Below, in pieces: positions 33,423-41,370 of a stretch of DNA of 64,000 nt. The notes beneath the pieces were generated by a model. That model saw nothing but the letters and a program-made list of their open reading frames with translations, had not been told where the DNA came from and did not search any database. Numbering within the stretch: the first letter of the stretch is position 1; every line of letters begins with the position of its first letter. A program made the position numbers and the translations under genes. This DNA comes from Nocardia vulneris. GTDB taxonomy: Bacteria; Actinomycetota; Actinomycetes; Mycobacteriales; Mycobacteriaceae. The stretch is from contig NZ_BDCI01000023.1 in NCBI RefSeq assembly GCF_001613425.1, forward strand, positions 62,001-126,000, written 5' to 3'.

Positions 33423-34318
33423 GCCGGTACCTCCGCGACGATCGGGTCCTCGATATGCGCCGCGGCGAATCGGCGCAGCGAGTCCTGTTTGGCGGCGAGT
33501 TCGCCGTCGAAGCCGATGCCGTCCATCAGCCACGGCACCACGATCGCATCGGTGACGCCGGCATCGGCCAGGTCCTGATAGCCCGACCGGCCGTACCGGT
33601 CGACGCATACCGCCTGGATCTCGAACGGTTCGGCGCCCCGGCCGAATTCGGCACGCAGGGCGTCGAGTTTGCCGATGGTCCGGCGCAGCTCGTCGTAGGT
33701 CATCATCGCCGAGGCCCATCCGTCGCCGACCCGCGCCGCCCGGCGCAGTGCCGCCTCCGTGTGCCCGCCGATATAGAACGGCACCGGCTCGGTGGGCGCC
33801 GGGCTGACCTGCAACGGATCGAAATCGAAGAATTCGCCGTGGTATTCGACCATGCCGCCGCCCAGCACCAGCTTGATGACCTCGATCATCTCGTCGACCC
33901 GGGCCCCGCGGCGCGCGTACGGCACGCCGCACCACTCGAATTCCTCCGGCGCCCAGCCGATGCCGACACCGAAGCCGAACCGGTTGCCGGACATGGCCGC
34001 CACCGACCCCACCTGGCGTGCCAGCAGCAGCGGGTTGCGGGAGCCGAGCTTGAGCACGTTGGTGTAGAAGCGGATCCGGGTCGTCGCCATGGCCATCGCG
34101 GTCGCCCCGATCAGCGGGTCGACCCAGGGTGTCTCCGGTCCCCAGAACCTGCTCCCGTCGGCGGTGTAGGGGTACTTCGCCGCCGCGGACTTCATGTAGA
34201 ACAGCGAGTCCGGCAGTGCGATCGACGAGAAGCCGCACTCCTCAGCGGTTTTCGCGAGTTCCGGCAGCTGCTCCAGCGGACTGAGCGCGATGCCGAGGGT
34301 GAACTGCAGTGGGCTCAT
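33419..34318 (-). CDS. LLM-class F420-dependent oxidoreductase
   Basis: A 299-residue luciferase-like barrel of the TIGR03619 type: FTLGIALSPLEQLPELAKTA, RIRFYTNVLKLGSRNPLLLARQ, FGVGIGWAPEEFEW and PFYIGGHTEAALRRAARVGDGW. Such enzymes use F420 or FMN as hydride carrier. It overlaps ltp3 upstream and the KSI-like gene downstream by four bases each, forming the unit DUF35-ltp4-ltp3-LLM-KSI. The substrate is probably a steroid CoA or ketone, but this is inference from context. Confidence 0.83.
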   Translation of the reverse strand: MSPLQFTLGIALSPLEQLPELAKTAEECGFSSIALPDSLFYMKSAAAKYPYTADGSRFWGPETPWVDPLIGATAMAMATTRIRFYTNVLKLGSRNPLLLARQVGSVAAMSGNRFGFGVGIGWAPEEFEWCGVPYARRGARVDEMIEVIKLVLGGGMVEYHGEFFDFDPLQVSPAPTEPVPFYIGGHTEAALRRAARVGDGWASAMMTYDELRRTIGKLDALRAEFGRGAEPFEIQAVCVDRYGRSGYQDLADAGVTDAIVVPWLMDGIGFDGELAAKQDSLRRFAAAHIEDPIVAEVPA

Positions 34319-35481
34319 CGCCGCTCCGAGCCGACGACCCAGAGCGAGAAGTACTGGGAGCCACCGCCGTAGGCATGGCCGACGGCCTTGCGGGCGCCTT
34401 CCACCTGGTACGCACCGGCGCGGCCCATGACCTGCTTGGCTGCCTCGGCGAACCGGATGAGCCCGGACGCGCCGATCGGGTTCGAGGAGAGCACGCCGCC
34501 GGACGGGTTGACCGGCAGAATGCCACCGATCTCGGTTTCGCCCTTGTCGGTGAGTTTCCAGCCGTCGCCCTGCGGCACGAAGCCGAGGTTCTCCAGCCAC
34601 ATCGGCTCGAACCAGGAGAACGGCACGTAGATCTCCGCGACGTCGATCTCGTTGAGCGGGTCGGTGATTCCCGCGGCCTGCCAGAGTGCGGCCGCCGCGT
34701 CCTGACCGGCCTGCGGGTTCACCTGATCGCGTCCGGCGAAGGTGGTCGGCTCGGTGCGCATCGCGGTGCCGTGCACCCAGGCCACCTTCTTGCCGGTCGC
34801 CTCCACCGCGGTCGCCGCTTCCTCGTCGCCGATCACGATGGCGCAGGCGCCGTCCGAAGACGGGCAGGTCTCGTCGAAACGAATGGGGTCCCAGAGCATT
34901 TGCGACGCCAGCACGGATTCGAGCGTGATATCGGGCTGCTTGAGGTGGGCGAGTGGGTTTTTCGCGCCGTTGCGGCGATCCTTGACCGCGACCATCGCGC
35001 CGATGTGGCTCGGCGCGTTCGAGCGCCGGATGTAGGAGCGCACGTGCGGGGCGAAGTAGCCGCCCGCGCCCGCGCCGACCGGCATGGTGAACGGCACCGG
35101 AATCGACAGTGCCCACATGGCATTGGACTCCGACTGCTTCTCCCAGGCGATCGCGAGCACACGCTTGTGCACGCCGGCCTGCACCAGGTTGGCCGCGACC
35201 ACGCCGGTGGAGCCGCCGACCGAGCCCGCGGTATGCACGCGCAACAGCGGTTTTCCGGTGGCGCCCAACGCATCCGCGAGATACAGCTCGGGCATCATGA
35301 CGCCCTCGAACAGATCCGGTGCCTTGCCGACCACCACGGCATCGATATCGGCGATGGTCAGGCCCGCGTCGACCAGCGCGCGGTCGATGGCCTCGCGGCA
35401 CATGCCCGCCATCGATACATCGGTTCTTTTCGTCACGTGATGGGTTTGGCCGGTGCCGAGCACCGCAGCGGGATTGGTCAT
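34315..35481 (-). CDS. ltp3: Thiolase-fold lipid-transfer/aldolase protein Ltp3
   Basis: A 388-residue SCP-x-type thiolase-fold protein (GTGQTHHVTKRTDVSMAGMC, LRVHTAGSVGGSTGVVAANLVQAG, NPSGGVLSSNPIGASGLIRF). The canonical thiolase Cys and HPxG His are replaced, as in the Ltp2 aldolase family. ltp3 and ltp4 are reported as essential for degrading C24-branched sterol side chains in Rhodococcus. Gene order DUF35-ltp4-ltp3 matches M. tuberculosis Rv3521-Rv3522-Rv3523. It overlaps ltp4 and the LLM gene by four bases each. Confidence 0.87.
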   Translation of the reverse strand: MTNPAAVLGTGQTHHVTKRTDVSMAGMCREAIDRALVDAGLTIADIDAVVVGKAPDLFEGVMMPELYLADALGATGKPLLRVHTAGSVGGSTGVVAANLVQAGVHKRVLAIAWEKQSESNAMWALSIPVPFTMPVGAGAGGYFAPHVRSYIRRSNAPSHIGAMVAVKDRRNGAKNPLAHLKQPDITLESVLASQMLWDPIRFDETCPSSDGACAIVIGDEEAATAVEATGKKVAWVHGTAMRTEPTTFAGRDQVNPQAGQDAAAALWQAAGITDPLNEIDVAEIYVPFSWFEPMWLENLGFVPQGDGWKLTDKGETEIGGILPVNPSGGVLSSNPIGASGLIRFAEAAKQVMGRAGAYQVEGARKAVGHAYGGGSQYFSLWVVGSERR

Positions 35482-36518
35482 CGGCTCGCCTCCGAATCCA
35501 GGACTGTCACAAGGTTCTGCTGCAGCGCGGGGCCGCTGGTGGCATGGGCGAGTGCGCGATTCGCGGTGCCGCCCATGATCGCCTCGGCCGCGAAGCCGAT
35601 CCGTTCGAGCCCGGCGGCGAACATCGGATTCGCGGCGAGCGCGCCACCCGACGGATTCACCCTGGTCCCGTTCTTCAGGCCGATCGCCTCGGTGAGGATC
35701 AGCTGCTGATGGCTGAACGGCGCGTGCAGCTCCGCGATATCGAATCCGCCGGTGTCGCCGCCGGTAACCGCCTGTGCCGCAGCCGCGGTCGAGGGGGAGA
35801 CGGTGAGGTCGCGGGCGCCGAGATTCGGCGTGTCCACCCGATGCGCCATACCGGTGATCCAGGCGGGCCGCTCGCACAGTTCGCGCGCGCGGTCACCGAC
35901 CGCGAGCACAATGGCCGCCGCGCCGTCGGTGACCGGCGCGATGTCGTGGGCACGCAGCGGATCGGCGACATACGGTGTGCCGAGCAGACTTTCGACGTCG
36001 CCGTCATTTGCCGCGGCGACCGCGGCCATGTCCTGCTCGGTCCAACGGCCCGCGTCCAGGCCCGCCCGGGCCTGCAAACCCGCGATCGACCAGGCGTCCG
36101 GCCAGAGCGGTGTCACCAGGTACGGGTCCAGCTGCATGGTGAGCACCTGGCGCAGCGTGCCGGCCGAGGACTTGCCGAAGCCGTACACCAGCGCGGTCTC
36201 CGCCTGTCCCGAACGCAGTTTCACCCACGCCTCGTACAGCGCCCAAGCCGCGTCCATCTCCACATGGGACTCGTTGATCGGCGGCACCGCGCCGATCGCG
36301 TCGATCGCCGAGATGAACGAAAATGCGCGTCCGGCAAGATAATCCGAGGAGCCGGAGCACCAGAAGCCGATATCGGACTTGGTGATCCCGAGCCGGCTGT
36401 AGAGCTGCTGGAAGCAGGGCACCAGCATCTCGACGCCATTGGTGGTGCCGAAGGTCTCCGGCACGTGCGGCGCATGGGCGAAGCCCACGACCGCGATGTC
36501 CGTTCCGTGGTCAGTCAA
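35478..36518 (-). CDS. ltp4: Thiolase-fold lipid-transfer/aldolase protein Ltp4
   Basis: A 346-residue thiolase-fold protein (DIAVVGFAHAPHVPETFGTT, FWCSGSSDYLAGRAFSF, VNPSGGALAANPMFAAGLER). Like Ltp3 it lacks standard thiolase residues and probably works as half of an aldolase with a DUF35 partner. The start is placed at a TTG (LTDHGTDIAV) because an agagg site lies just upstream and the protein aligns with Ltp4 from there; no ATG or GTG is available nearby. Ten bases separate it from the DUF35 gene, and it overlaps ltp3. Confidence 0.85.
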   Translation of the reverse strand: MTDHGTDIAVVGFAHAPHVPETFGTTNGVEMLVPCFQQLYSRLGITKSDIGFWCSGSSDYLAGRAFSFISAIDAIGAVPPINESHVEMDAAWALYEAWVKLRSGQAETALVYGFGKSSAGTLRQVLTMQLDPYLVTPLWPDAWSIAGLQARAGLDAGRWTEQDMAAVAAANDGDVESLLGTPYVADPLRAHDIAPVTDGAAAIVLAVGDRARELCERPAWITGMAHRVDTPNLGARDLTVSPSTAAAAQAVTGGDTGGFDIAELHAPFSHQQLILTEAIGLKNGTRVNPSGGALAANPMFAAGLERIGFAAEAIMGGTANRALAHATSGPALQQNLVTVLDSEASR

Positions 36519-36528
36519 CGTGGGCCTC

Positions 36529-37497
36529 TCAGAGGTGGTGCTTGTAGGTCTCGTAGTCGGCATCCGGCTCGCCGGTGGGGCGGAAGTGGTCCACGTTCTC
36601 GAGCCCGAAGCCCCACTGCTCGCGCGGCTTCCACACCGCCTCCACCCGCATGCCCATCCGCACTTCGCTTGCCTCGCAACCGAGTACGAGGTGCAGCACC
36701 GGGATGTCGGCGCCGTCGAGCAGCACGTACGCCGCGACATAGGGCGGCTTGATCCGCTGGCCGAGGAACGGCACGTTCACGATGCAGAACGTGGTGACGG
36801 TGCCGCGGTCGGGCAGTTCGACGGTCTGGTCGGTCGGCCTGCCGTCGGTCGGATTGGCGCCGCGCGGCGGGAAGTACACCTTGCCCGCGGCGTCGGTGCG
36901 CCCGCCGAGCAGCTTGCCTTCGGCGAGTCCGCGCAGGTAGACGGTCTCCTGCGGCGACGCGGTGTGCTTATAGCTGAGATCGACGGGCGTGGTGATGACC
37001 GAGATCGGCTCGCCGCCTGTCTCGGTCGCCGCGGTGGTCGCTTCCGGTTGTTCGCCCGGGACGAAGCAGGCGATGTCATGGATGCTGCCGCTGGTCTCGG
37101 CGGCCCATCGGACGGCAACCCGCATGCCGGTCCGGATGTCCCCCGGCGCCGCGACATCGACGGCGTGCAGCAGTGTGGTGTCCGCGCCGTCCAGCTGGAT
37201 CAACGCCCAGGCGAACGGGCGGTCGAACGGCTGGCCGGGCAGCGGTTCGCGCACCCAGGTCCACGATGCGACGGTGCCGACCGCGGCCACGTCGACGAAA
37301 TCGGTGAGCGGCTCCGCGCTGACCGGGTCGTACTCGGGCGGCGGCACCAGCACCCGGCCGTCCGTGCCGCGCACACCGACGATCTTGCGGTCGCGCAGGG
37401 CGGTCAAGAACTTGCCGATCGTCGGTCCGACGGACCGGGTGTAGTCGAATTGCACCCTTAGGGGCGCACTGAGTACATCAGGTGCGGTGGTGTTCAA
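36529..37497 (-). CDS. DUF35/OB-fold acyl-CoA-binding protein (Rv3521-like, two domains)
   Basis: About 322 residues with two copies of the DUF35 OB-fold. Each has a rubredoxin-like RGLAEGKLLGGRTDAAGKVY or RKIVGVRGTDGRVLVPP segment lacking zinc Cys pairs, then a beta-barrel (WALIQLDGADTTLLHAVD; YVLLDGADIPVLHLVL). DUF35 proteins dock on thiolase-fold aldolases (ChsH2 with Ltp2), so this one probably serves Ltp3/Ltp4. The TTG at 37497 has a gagaggg site; a GTG at 37551 without one would add 18 residues and is the main alternative. First gene of its operon, downstream of a KstR box. Confidence 0.83.
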   Translation of the reverse strand: MNTTAPDVLSAPLRVQFDYTRSVGPTIGKFLTALRDRKIVGVRGTDGRVLVPPPEYDPVSAEPLTDFVDVAAVGTVASWTWVREPLPGQPFDRPFAWALIQLDGADTTLLHAVDVAAPGDIRTGMRVAVRWAAETSGSIHDIACFVPGEQPEATTAATETGGEPISVITTPVDLSYKHTASPQETVYLRGLAEGKLLGGRTDAAGKVYFPPRGANPTDGRPTDQTVELPDRGTVTTFCIVNVPFLGQRIKPPYVAAYVLLDGADIPVLHLVLGCEASEVRMGMRVEAVWKPREQWGFGLENVDHFRPTGEPDADYETYKHHL

Positions 37498-37560
37498 ATC
37501 CGACCCTCTCTCATCCGCGATTACGCCGGATGCGGTATTCCCCTGAGTCACAATGTCGAG

Positions 37561-37574
37561 TAGAACAGGTTCTT
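37561..37574. promoter_or_regulatory. KstR operator candidate (DUF35-ltp operon / LLM gene)
   Basis: TAGAACAGGTTCTT matches TnnAACnnGTTnnA except at the last base and contains the near-palindrome AGAACAGGTTCT. It lies in the divergent gap between the DUF35 gene and the second LLM gene. Confidence 0.7.
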
Positions 37575-37646
37575 ATTCTGCTGGCAAGATGCGGTGTCGG
37601 TGACGGGCTGTGCAAACGGCTCGGAGGTCGGTCGGAAGGGTCGAGC

Positions 37647-38684
37647 ATGAAGTTCGGATTGCAACTCGGGTACTGGATGGCGCAGCCGCCGCAGCACGCG
37701 GGGGAGTTGGTGCTGGCGGCGGAGGCGGCGGGTTTCGATGCCGTGTTCGCCGCGGAATCGTGGGGCTCGGATGCGTTCGGCCCGCTGACCTGGTGGGGTT
37801 CGGCCACGCAGCGGGTCCGGCTCGGCACGTCCGTCGTGCAGATGTCGGCGCGCACCCCGGCCGCGACCGCGATGCACGCGCTGACCCTGGATCACCTCAG
37901 CGGCGGCCGGGCCGTGCTCGGGCTCGGCGTATCCGGCCCGCAGGTCGTCGAGGGCTGGTACGGCCAGCCGTTCGCCAAACCGCTGCAGCGGACCCGCGAA
38001 TATGTCGGGATCATCCGGCGCATTCTGGAGCGGGCGGCGCCGGTGACCAACGACGGGCCGAACTACCCGCTGCCCTACACCGGCCCGGGGGCGACCGGGC
38101 TCGGCAAGCCGCTCAAGCCGATCGTGCACCCGCTACGTGCGGATCTGCCGATCTGGCTCGGTGCCGAAGGGCCGAAGAACGTCGCGCTCACCGCGGAGAT
38201 CGCCGACGGCTGGCTCGCGATCTACTACGCGCCGCGGCTGGCGAACATGTACAACGACTGGCTCGACGAGGGCTTCGCCCGGGCCGGTGCGCGCCGGTCG
38301 CGGGCGGACTTCGAGATCGCCGCGAGTTGTCAGGTGGTGATCACCGACGACGCCGCGAGCGAACTCGAGCGGATGCGCTGGGTCATGTCGCTCTACATCG
38401 GCGGGATGGGCGCGCCGGAACAGAATTTCCACGCGCAGGTCTACCGCCGGATGGGCTACGAACGCGAGGTCGACGAGATCGGCCGGCTGTTTCAGGCGGG
38501 CAAAAAGGCCGAGGCGGCCGCCGTCGTGCCGGACGAAATGATTCTCGATACCGCGATCATCGGCGACGAGGCGCATGTGCGTGAACAACTGAAGGTGTGG
38601 GAGGCGGCCGGGGTCACCATGATGCTGGTGTCCGCGGCGGATGCCGAGCAATTACGTCGGCTCGCCCCCCTTGTCGATATGTAG
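37647..38684 (+). CDS. LLM-class F420-dependent oxidoreductase (Rv3520c-like)
   Basis: A 345-residue luciferase-like oxidoreductase: MKFGLQLGYWMAQPPQHAGE, VFAAESWGSDAFGPLTWWGS, RVRLGTSVVQMSARTPAATA, GLGVSGPQVVEGWYG and LPIWLGAEGPKNVALTAEIADGW. It corresponds in order and length to M. tuberculosis Rv3520c, which is likewise divergent from the DUF35-ltp genes. F420 is the likely cofactor; the reaction in sterol breakdown is not established. The ATG follows a ggaaggg site. The next gene begins 22 bases later behind its own KstR box. Confidence 0.87.
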   Translation: MKFGLQLGYWMAQPPQHAGELVLAAEAAGFDAVFAAESWGSDAFGPLTWWGSATQRVRLGTSVVQMSARTPAATAMHALTLDHLSGGRAVLGLGVSGPQVVEGWYGQPFAKPLQRTREYVGIIRRILERAAPVTNDGPNYPLPYTGPGATGLGKPLKPIVHPLRADLPIWLGAEGPKNVALTAEIADGWLAIYYAPRLANMYNDWLDEGFARAGARRSRADFEIAASCQVVITDDAASELERMRWVMSLYIGGMGAPEQNFHAQVYRRMGYEREVDEIGRLFQAGKKAEAAAVVPDEMILDTAIIGDEAHVREQLKVWEAAGVTMMLVSAADAEQLRRLAPLVDM

Positions 38685-38695
38685 AACACGTTCTA
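38682..38695. promoter_or_regulatory. KstR operator (FadD4-like gene)
   Basis: TAGAACACGTTCTA is a perfect palindrome and fits the KstR consensus at every fixed position. It overlaps the end of the preceding gene, 11 bases before the ATG at 38707. Confidence 0.88.
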
Positions 38696-38706
38696 GATTC
38701 ATAAAG

Positions 38707-40263
38707 ATGACGGCGCAGGAGTCAACGAAAATTCTCGGTCTGTGGAACATCGCCGAAGCCGAACCGGATCGCATCGCCTTGGTCGATCCGGCGGGCCGGG
38801 AGGTGACGTATCGCGAATTGGCCACGCTCGCCGACCGATACGCCACCGGCCTGCGCGGGCTCGGCCTGGAAACCGGTGACGTGCTGGTCAGCATGGTGCA
38901 CAACTGCACGGAGGCGGTCGCCGCGTACTTCGCGGCGTATCAGGCCGGGCTGTACATCGTCGCGGTGAACTGGCACCTGACCGGCCCCGAGGTCGCCTAC
39001 ATCCTCCAGGACAGCGAGGCGAAGGCGTTCTTGGCCAGCGACCGCTTCGCCGCCACCGCGACCGCCGCGGCCGATGAGGCGAAACTGCCTGCCACGGCGC
39101 GCTTTTCGGTCGGCGAGATCGAAGGGTTCCGGTCGGTGGCCTGGCTCGGCGCCGCCGACACCGGACGGCCGTCCGACCGCAGCACCGGCGCGCCGATGCT
39201 CTACACCTCCGGTACCACCGGGCGGCCCAAGGGCGTTCGCCGCCCGCTCACCGGCGCCGACCCGGATGTCGTGCCGCCGCATACGACGGCCTTCTTCGGA
39301 TTGTTCGAACTCGCGCCGTACGACGAGCACGTGCACATCTGTGGCTCGCCGCTCTATCACACGGCCGTGCTGAACTTCGCGACCATCTCGATCCAGTTGG
39401 GGCACAAGCTCGTTCTGATGGATCGGTGGGAAGCCGAGGAAATGCTGCGGCTCATCGACCGGTACCGGGTGACGCACAGTCACATGGTGCCCACCCAGTT
39501 CCATCGGCTGCTCGCCCTGCCCGAGGCGGTGCGCGCCAAATACGACGTCTCCTCCCTGCGCAGCATGGTGCACGGCGCGGCCCCCTGTCCGCAGGAAACC
39601 AAGCGGCAGATGCTGGACTGGTGGGGTCCGACGGTCACCGAGTACTACGCGGCCACCGAGGGCGGCGGCACGGTGATCAACGGCACCGACTGGCTGCGCA
39701 AGCCCGGTTCGGTCGGCAAGGCCTGGCCCTGGTCGGTGATCAAGGTGCTCAGCGAGGAGGACGGCACCGAGGTGCCCACCGGGGAACCCGGCCTCGTCTA
39801 CATGCGCATGGGCGCTTCGAGTTTCGAATACCACCACGACAAGGCCAAGACCGAGGACTCGCGCGTCGGTGACCTGTTCACCGTCGGCGACATCGGCCAC
39901 CTCGACGAGGACGGCTACCTCTACCTGCACGACCGTCGCTCCGACCTGATCCTGTCCGGCGGTGTGAACATCTATCCCGCCGAGATCGAGAACGTGCTCG
40001 TCACCCACCCCAAGGTCGCCGACGTCGCCGTCTTCGGCATCCCGCACCCCGACTGGGGCGCCGAGGTCAAAGCCGTCGTCCAGCCCGCTCCCGGCGTCGA
40101 AGGCGACGACGCCCTCACCACCGAACTCTTGGCCTTCGCCGCCACCCAACTCGCCAAATACAAGATGCCCAAATCAATCGACTACCTCCCCGAACTCCCC
40201 CGCGACCCCAACGGCAAGCTCTACAAGCGCAAACTCCGCGACCGCTACGTACCCGCCACCTAG
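38707..40263 (+). CDS. Acyl-CoA synthetase (FadD4-like) in the KstR regulon
   Basis: A 518-residue adenylate-forming ligase: P-loop MLYTSGTTGRPKGVRRPL, HGAAPCPQETKRQMLDWWGP, EYYAATEGGG, GDIGHLDEDGYLYLHDRRSD and terminal DPNGKLYKRKLRDRY with the catalytic Lys. It resembles mycobacterial FadD4 rather than FadD17 or FadD19. A perfect KstR palindrome just upstream puts it in the sterol regulon, so it probably activates a sterol-derived acid. There is no ribosome site before the ATG and a TAGATT element lies at -13, suggesting a leaderless mRNA. Confidence 0.85.
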   Translation: MTAQESTKILGLWNIAEAEPDRIALVDPAGREVTYRELATLADRYATGLRGLGLETGDVLVSMVHNCTEAVAAYFAAYQAGLYIVAVNWHLTGPEVAYILQDSEAKAFLASDRFAATATAAADEAKLPATARFSVGEIEGFRSVAWLGAADTGRPSDRSTGAPMLYTSGTTGRPKGVRRPLTGADPDVVPPHTTAFFGLFELAPYDEHVHICGSPLYHTAVLNFATISIQLGHKLVLMDRWEAEEMLRLIDRYRVTHSHMVPTQFHRLLALPEAVRAKYDVSSLRSMVHGAAPCPQETKRQMLDWWGPTVTEYYAATEGGGTVINGTDWLRKPGSVGKAWPWSVIKVLSEEDGTEVPTGEPGLVYMRMGASSFEYHHDKAKTEDSRVGDLFTVGDIGHLDEDGYLYLHDRRSDLILSGGVNIYPAEIENVLVTHPKVADVAVFGIPHPDWGAEVKAVVQPAPGVEGDDALTTELLAFAATQLAKYKMPKSIDYLPELPRDPNGKLYKRKLRDRYVPAT

Positions 40264-40321
40264 CGGACCCGCCCCCGCGCCCTCCGCCTGTCGCGTCGTC
40301 TGGCCATGCGAGGACCCGCGC

Positions 40322-40396
40322 GGCACGCGAGAACCCGCGCGGCACGCGAGAAACGCGTGGCACGCGAGATTCCGTGCGGCACGCGAGATTCCGCGC
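40322..40396 (+). repeat. Left 19-bp tandem repeats
   Basis: GGCACGCGAGA recurs at 40322, 40341, 40359 and 40378 (steps of 19, 18 and 19), with CCGCGC or CCGTGC before it. The same motif in the same orientation ends the region at 41.2 kb. Confidence 0.75.
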
Positions 40397-40447
40397 GGCG
40401 CAGCATCGCACGCGTGCCCCGCGGGGCTGCAGGTGCAAACGGAACGT

Positions 40448-41190
40448 CCCCTCGCGCGTCTCCGCGGCTCTTCCGGTGTGTCGTCCGGCAAGCCGTCGCG
40501 CGCGGTGCGAGAACGAGCGCGGAACGCGAAACGTGCGCGGCGCAGCACGGCGCAGGCGAGACCCGGTGCGGCAGTTTGGGCGTCGCGCCCACGTTTTCGC
40601 CAGCCTTCGGGCGCGTTGCCCGGCAAGTCGTCGCGCGGGGCGCGAAAACGTGCGCGGCAGAGCCGGGCGGGTGCCCGGAGAGGCATGCTGGGACAAACGG
40701 ACTGCTCCCCGCGCGCGTCTTCGTCAGCGTTCCGGTGTGTCGCCCGGCAAGTCGTCGTGCGCGGTGCGAAACGTGCGCGGGGGGCGAAGACCTGCGCAGC
40801 GTTGCGTCGGGCGGGTGCCAGGTGGCGCCCGCCGCGGCTAACGGGTTGCTCCCGCGCGCGTTTTCGTCAGCCTCCCGGTGTGTCGCTCGGCAAGTCGTCG
40901 CGCGGGGCGCGAAAACGTGCGCGGGGTGCGAAAAACATGCGCGGCGGCGTCGGGTGGGTGTCCGGCGGGGGCTGCTGGTGCTAATGGAGCGCTCCCGCGC
41001 GCGTTTTCGTCAGCCTCCCGGTGTGTCCCTCGGCAAGTCGTCGTGCGTGGCGCGAAAACGTGCGCGGGGCAGTGTCGGGTCGGTGCCTGGGGAGGCCTGC
41101 TGGTGTCAACGGATTGCTCCCGCGCGCGTCTTCATGACCCTCCCGGTGTCGCACGGCAAGTTCATCGCGTGGCACCCGTGAACCCGCGCG
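40448..41190 (+). repeat. Array of six stem-loop direct repeats
   Basis: Each unit has a left arm like CCCGCGCGCGTTTTCG, a loop with the core GGTGTGTC..CGGCAAGTCGTCG, and a right arm like CGAAAACGTGCGCGGG. Left arms start near 40448, 40584, 40707, 40851, 40994 and 41119. The loop is 43 nt in units 1-5 and about 44 in unit 6. Arms in units 4 and 5 pair at 15 of 16 positions; units 1 and 6 are more diverged. Linkers also share a TGCTCC-type element, giving a direct-repeat period of about 123-144 bp. Confidence 0.8.
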
Positions 41191-41201
41191 GCGCGCGAAG
41201 A

Positions 41202-41277
41202 CGTGTGCGGCACGCGAAGGCATGTGCGGCACGCGAAGGCATGTGCGGTGCGCGAAGACATGTGCGGCGCACGGGCC
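41202..41277 (+). repeat. Right 19-bp tandem repeats
   Basis: Four 19-base units start at 41202, 41221, 41240 and 41259, of the form catgtgcggcacgcgaagg. There are no spacers, so it is not a CRISPR array. They match the left repeat (GGCACGCGA). Confidence 0.78.
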
Positions 41278-41370
41278 GTACCCGCTCGCGCGCAGGCGCA
41301 ATCCCAGCCCGCAACGGGCTGGGCGCAACGCCGTCTGCCCCATACCCTTCCGGGAGCGGCGGGGCGGAAC

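Larger units (their letters stand above)
40264..41370. other. 1.1-kb non-coding region packed with repeats
   Basis: Lies between the 3' ends of the convergent FadD4-like and sigma-factor genes. It contains 19-bp tandem repeats at each end and six stem-loop direct repeats between, listed separately. Open frames of up to 291 codons exist on both strands, but they are Arg/Ala/Cys-rich, follow the DNA repeat period and have no family character, so I judge it non-coding. Confidence 0.75.

Noticed and set aside
40306..41181. A 291-codon open frame through the repeat region
   Set aside because: Arg/Ala/Cys-rich with no family character. It follows the DNA repeat period, and several other frames in the region are also open.
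40448..41190. Integron attC-like array
   Set aside because: The units are stem-loops of repeated size, but there are no gene cassettes between them and no integrase gene in the window.
41202..41277. Possible CRISPR array
   Set aside because: The 19-bp units are contiguous without spacers and no cas genes are present.
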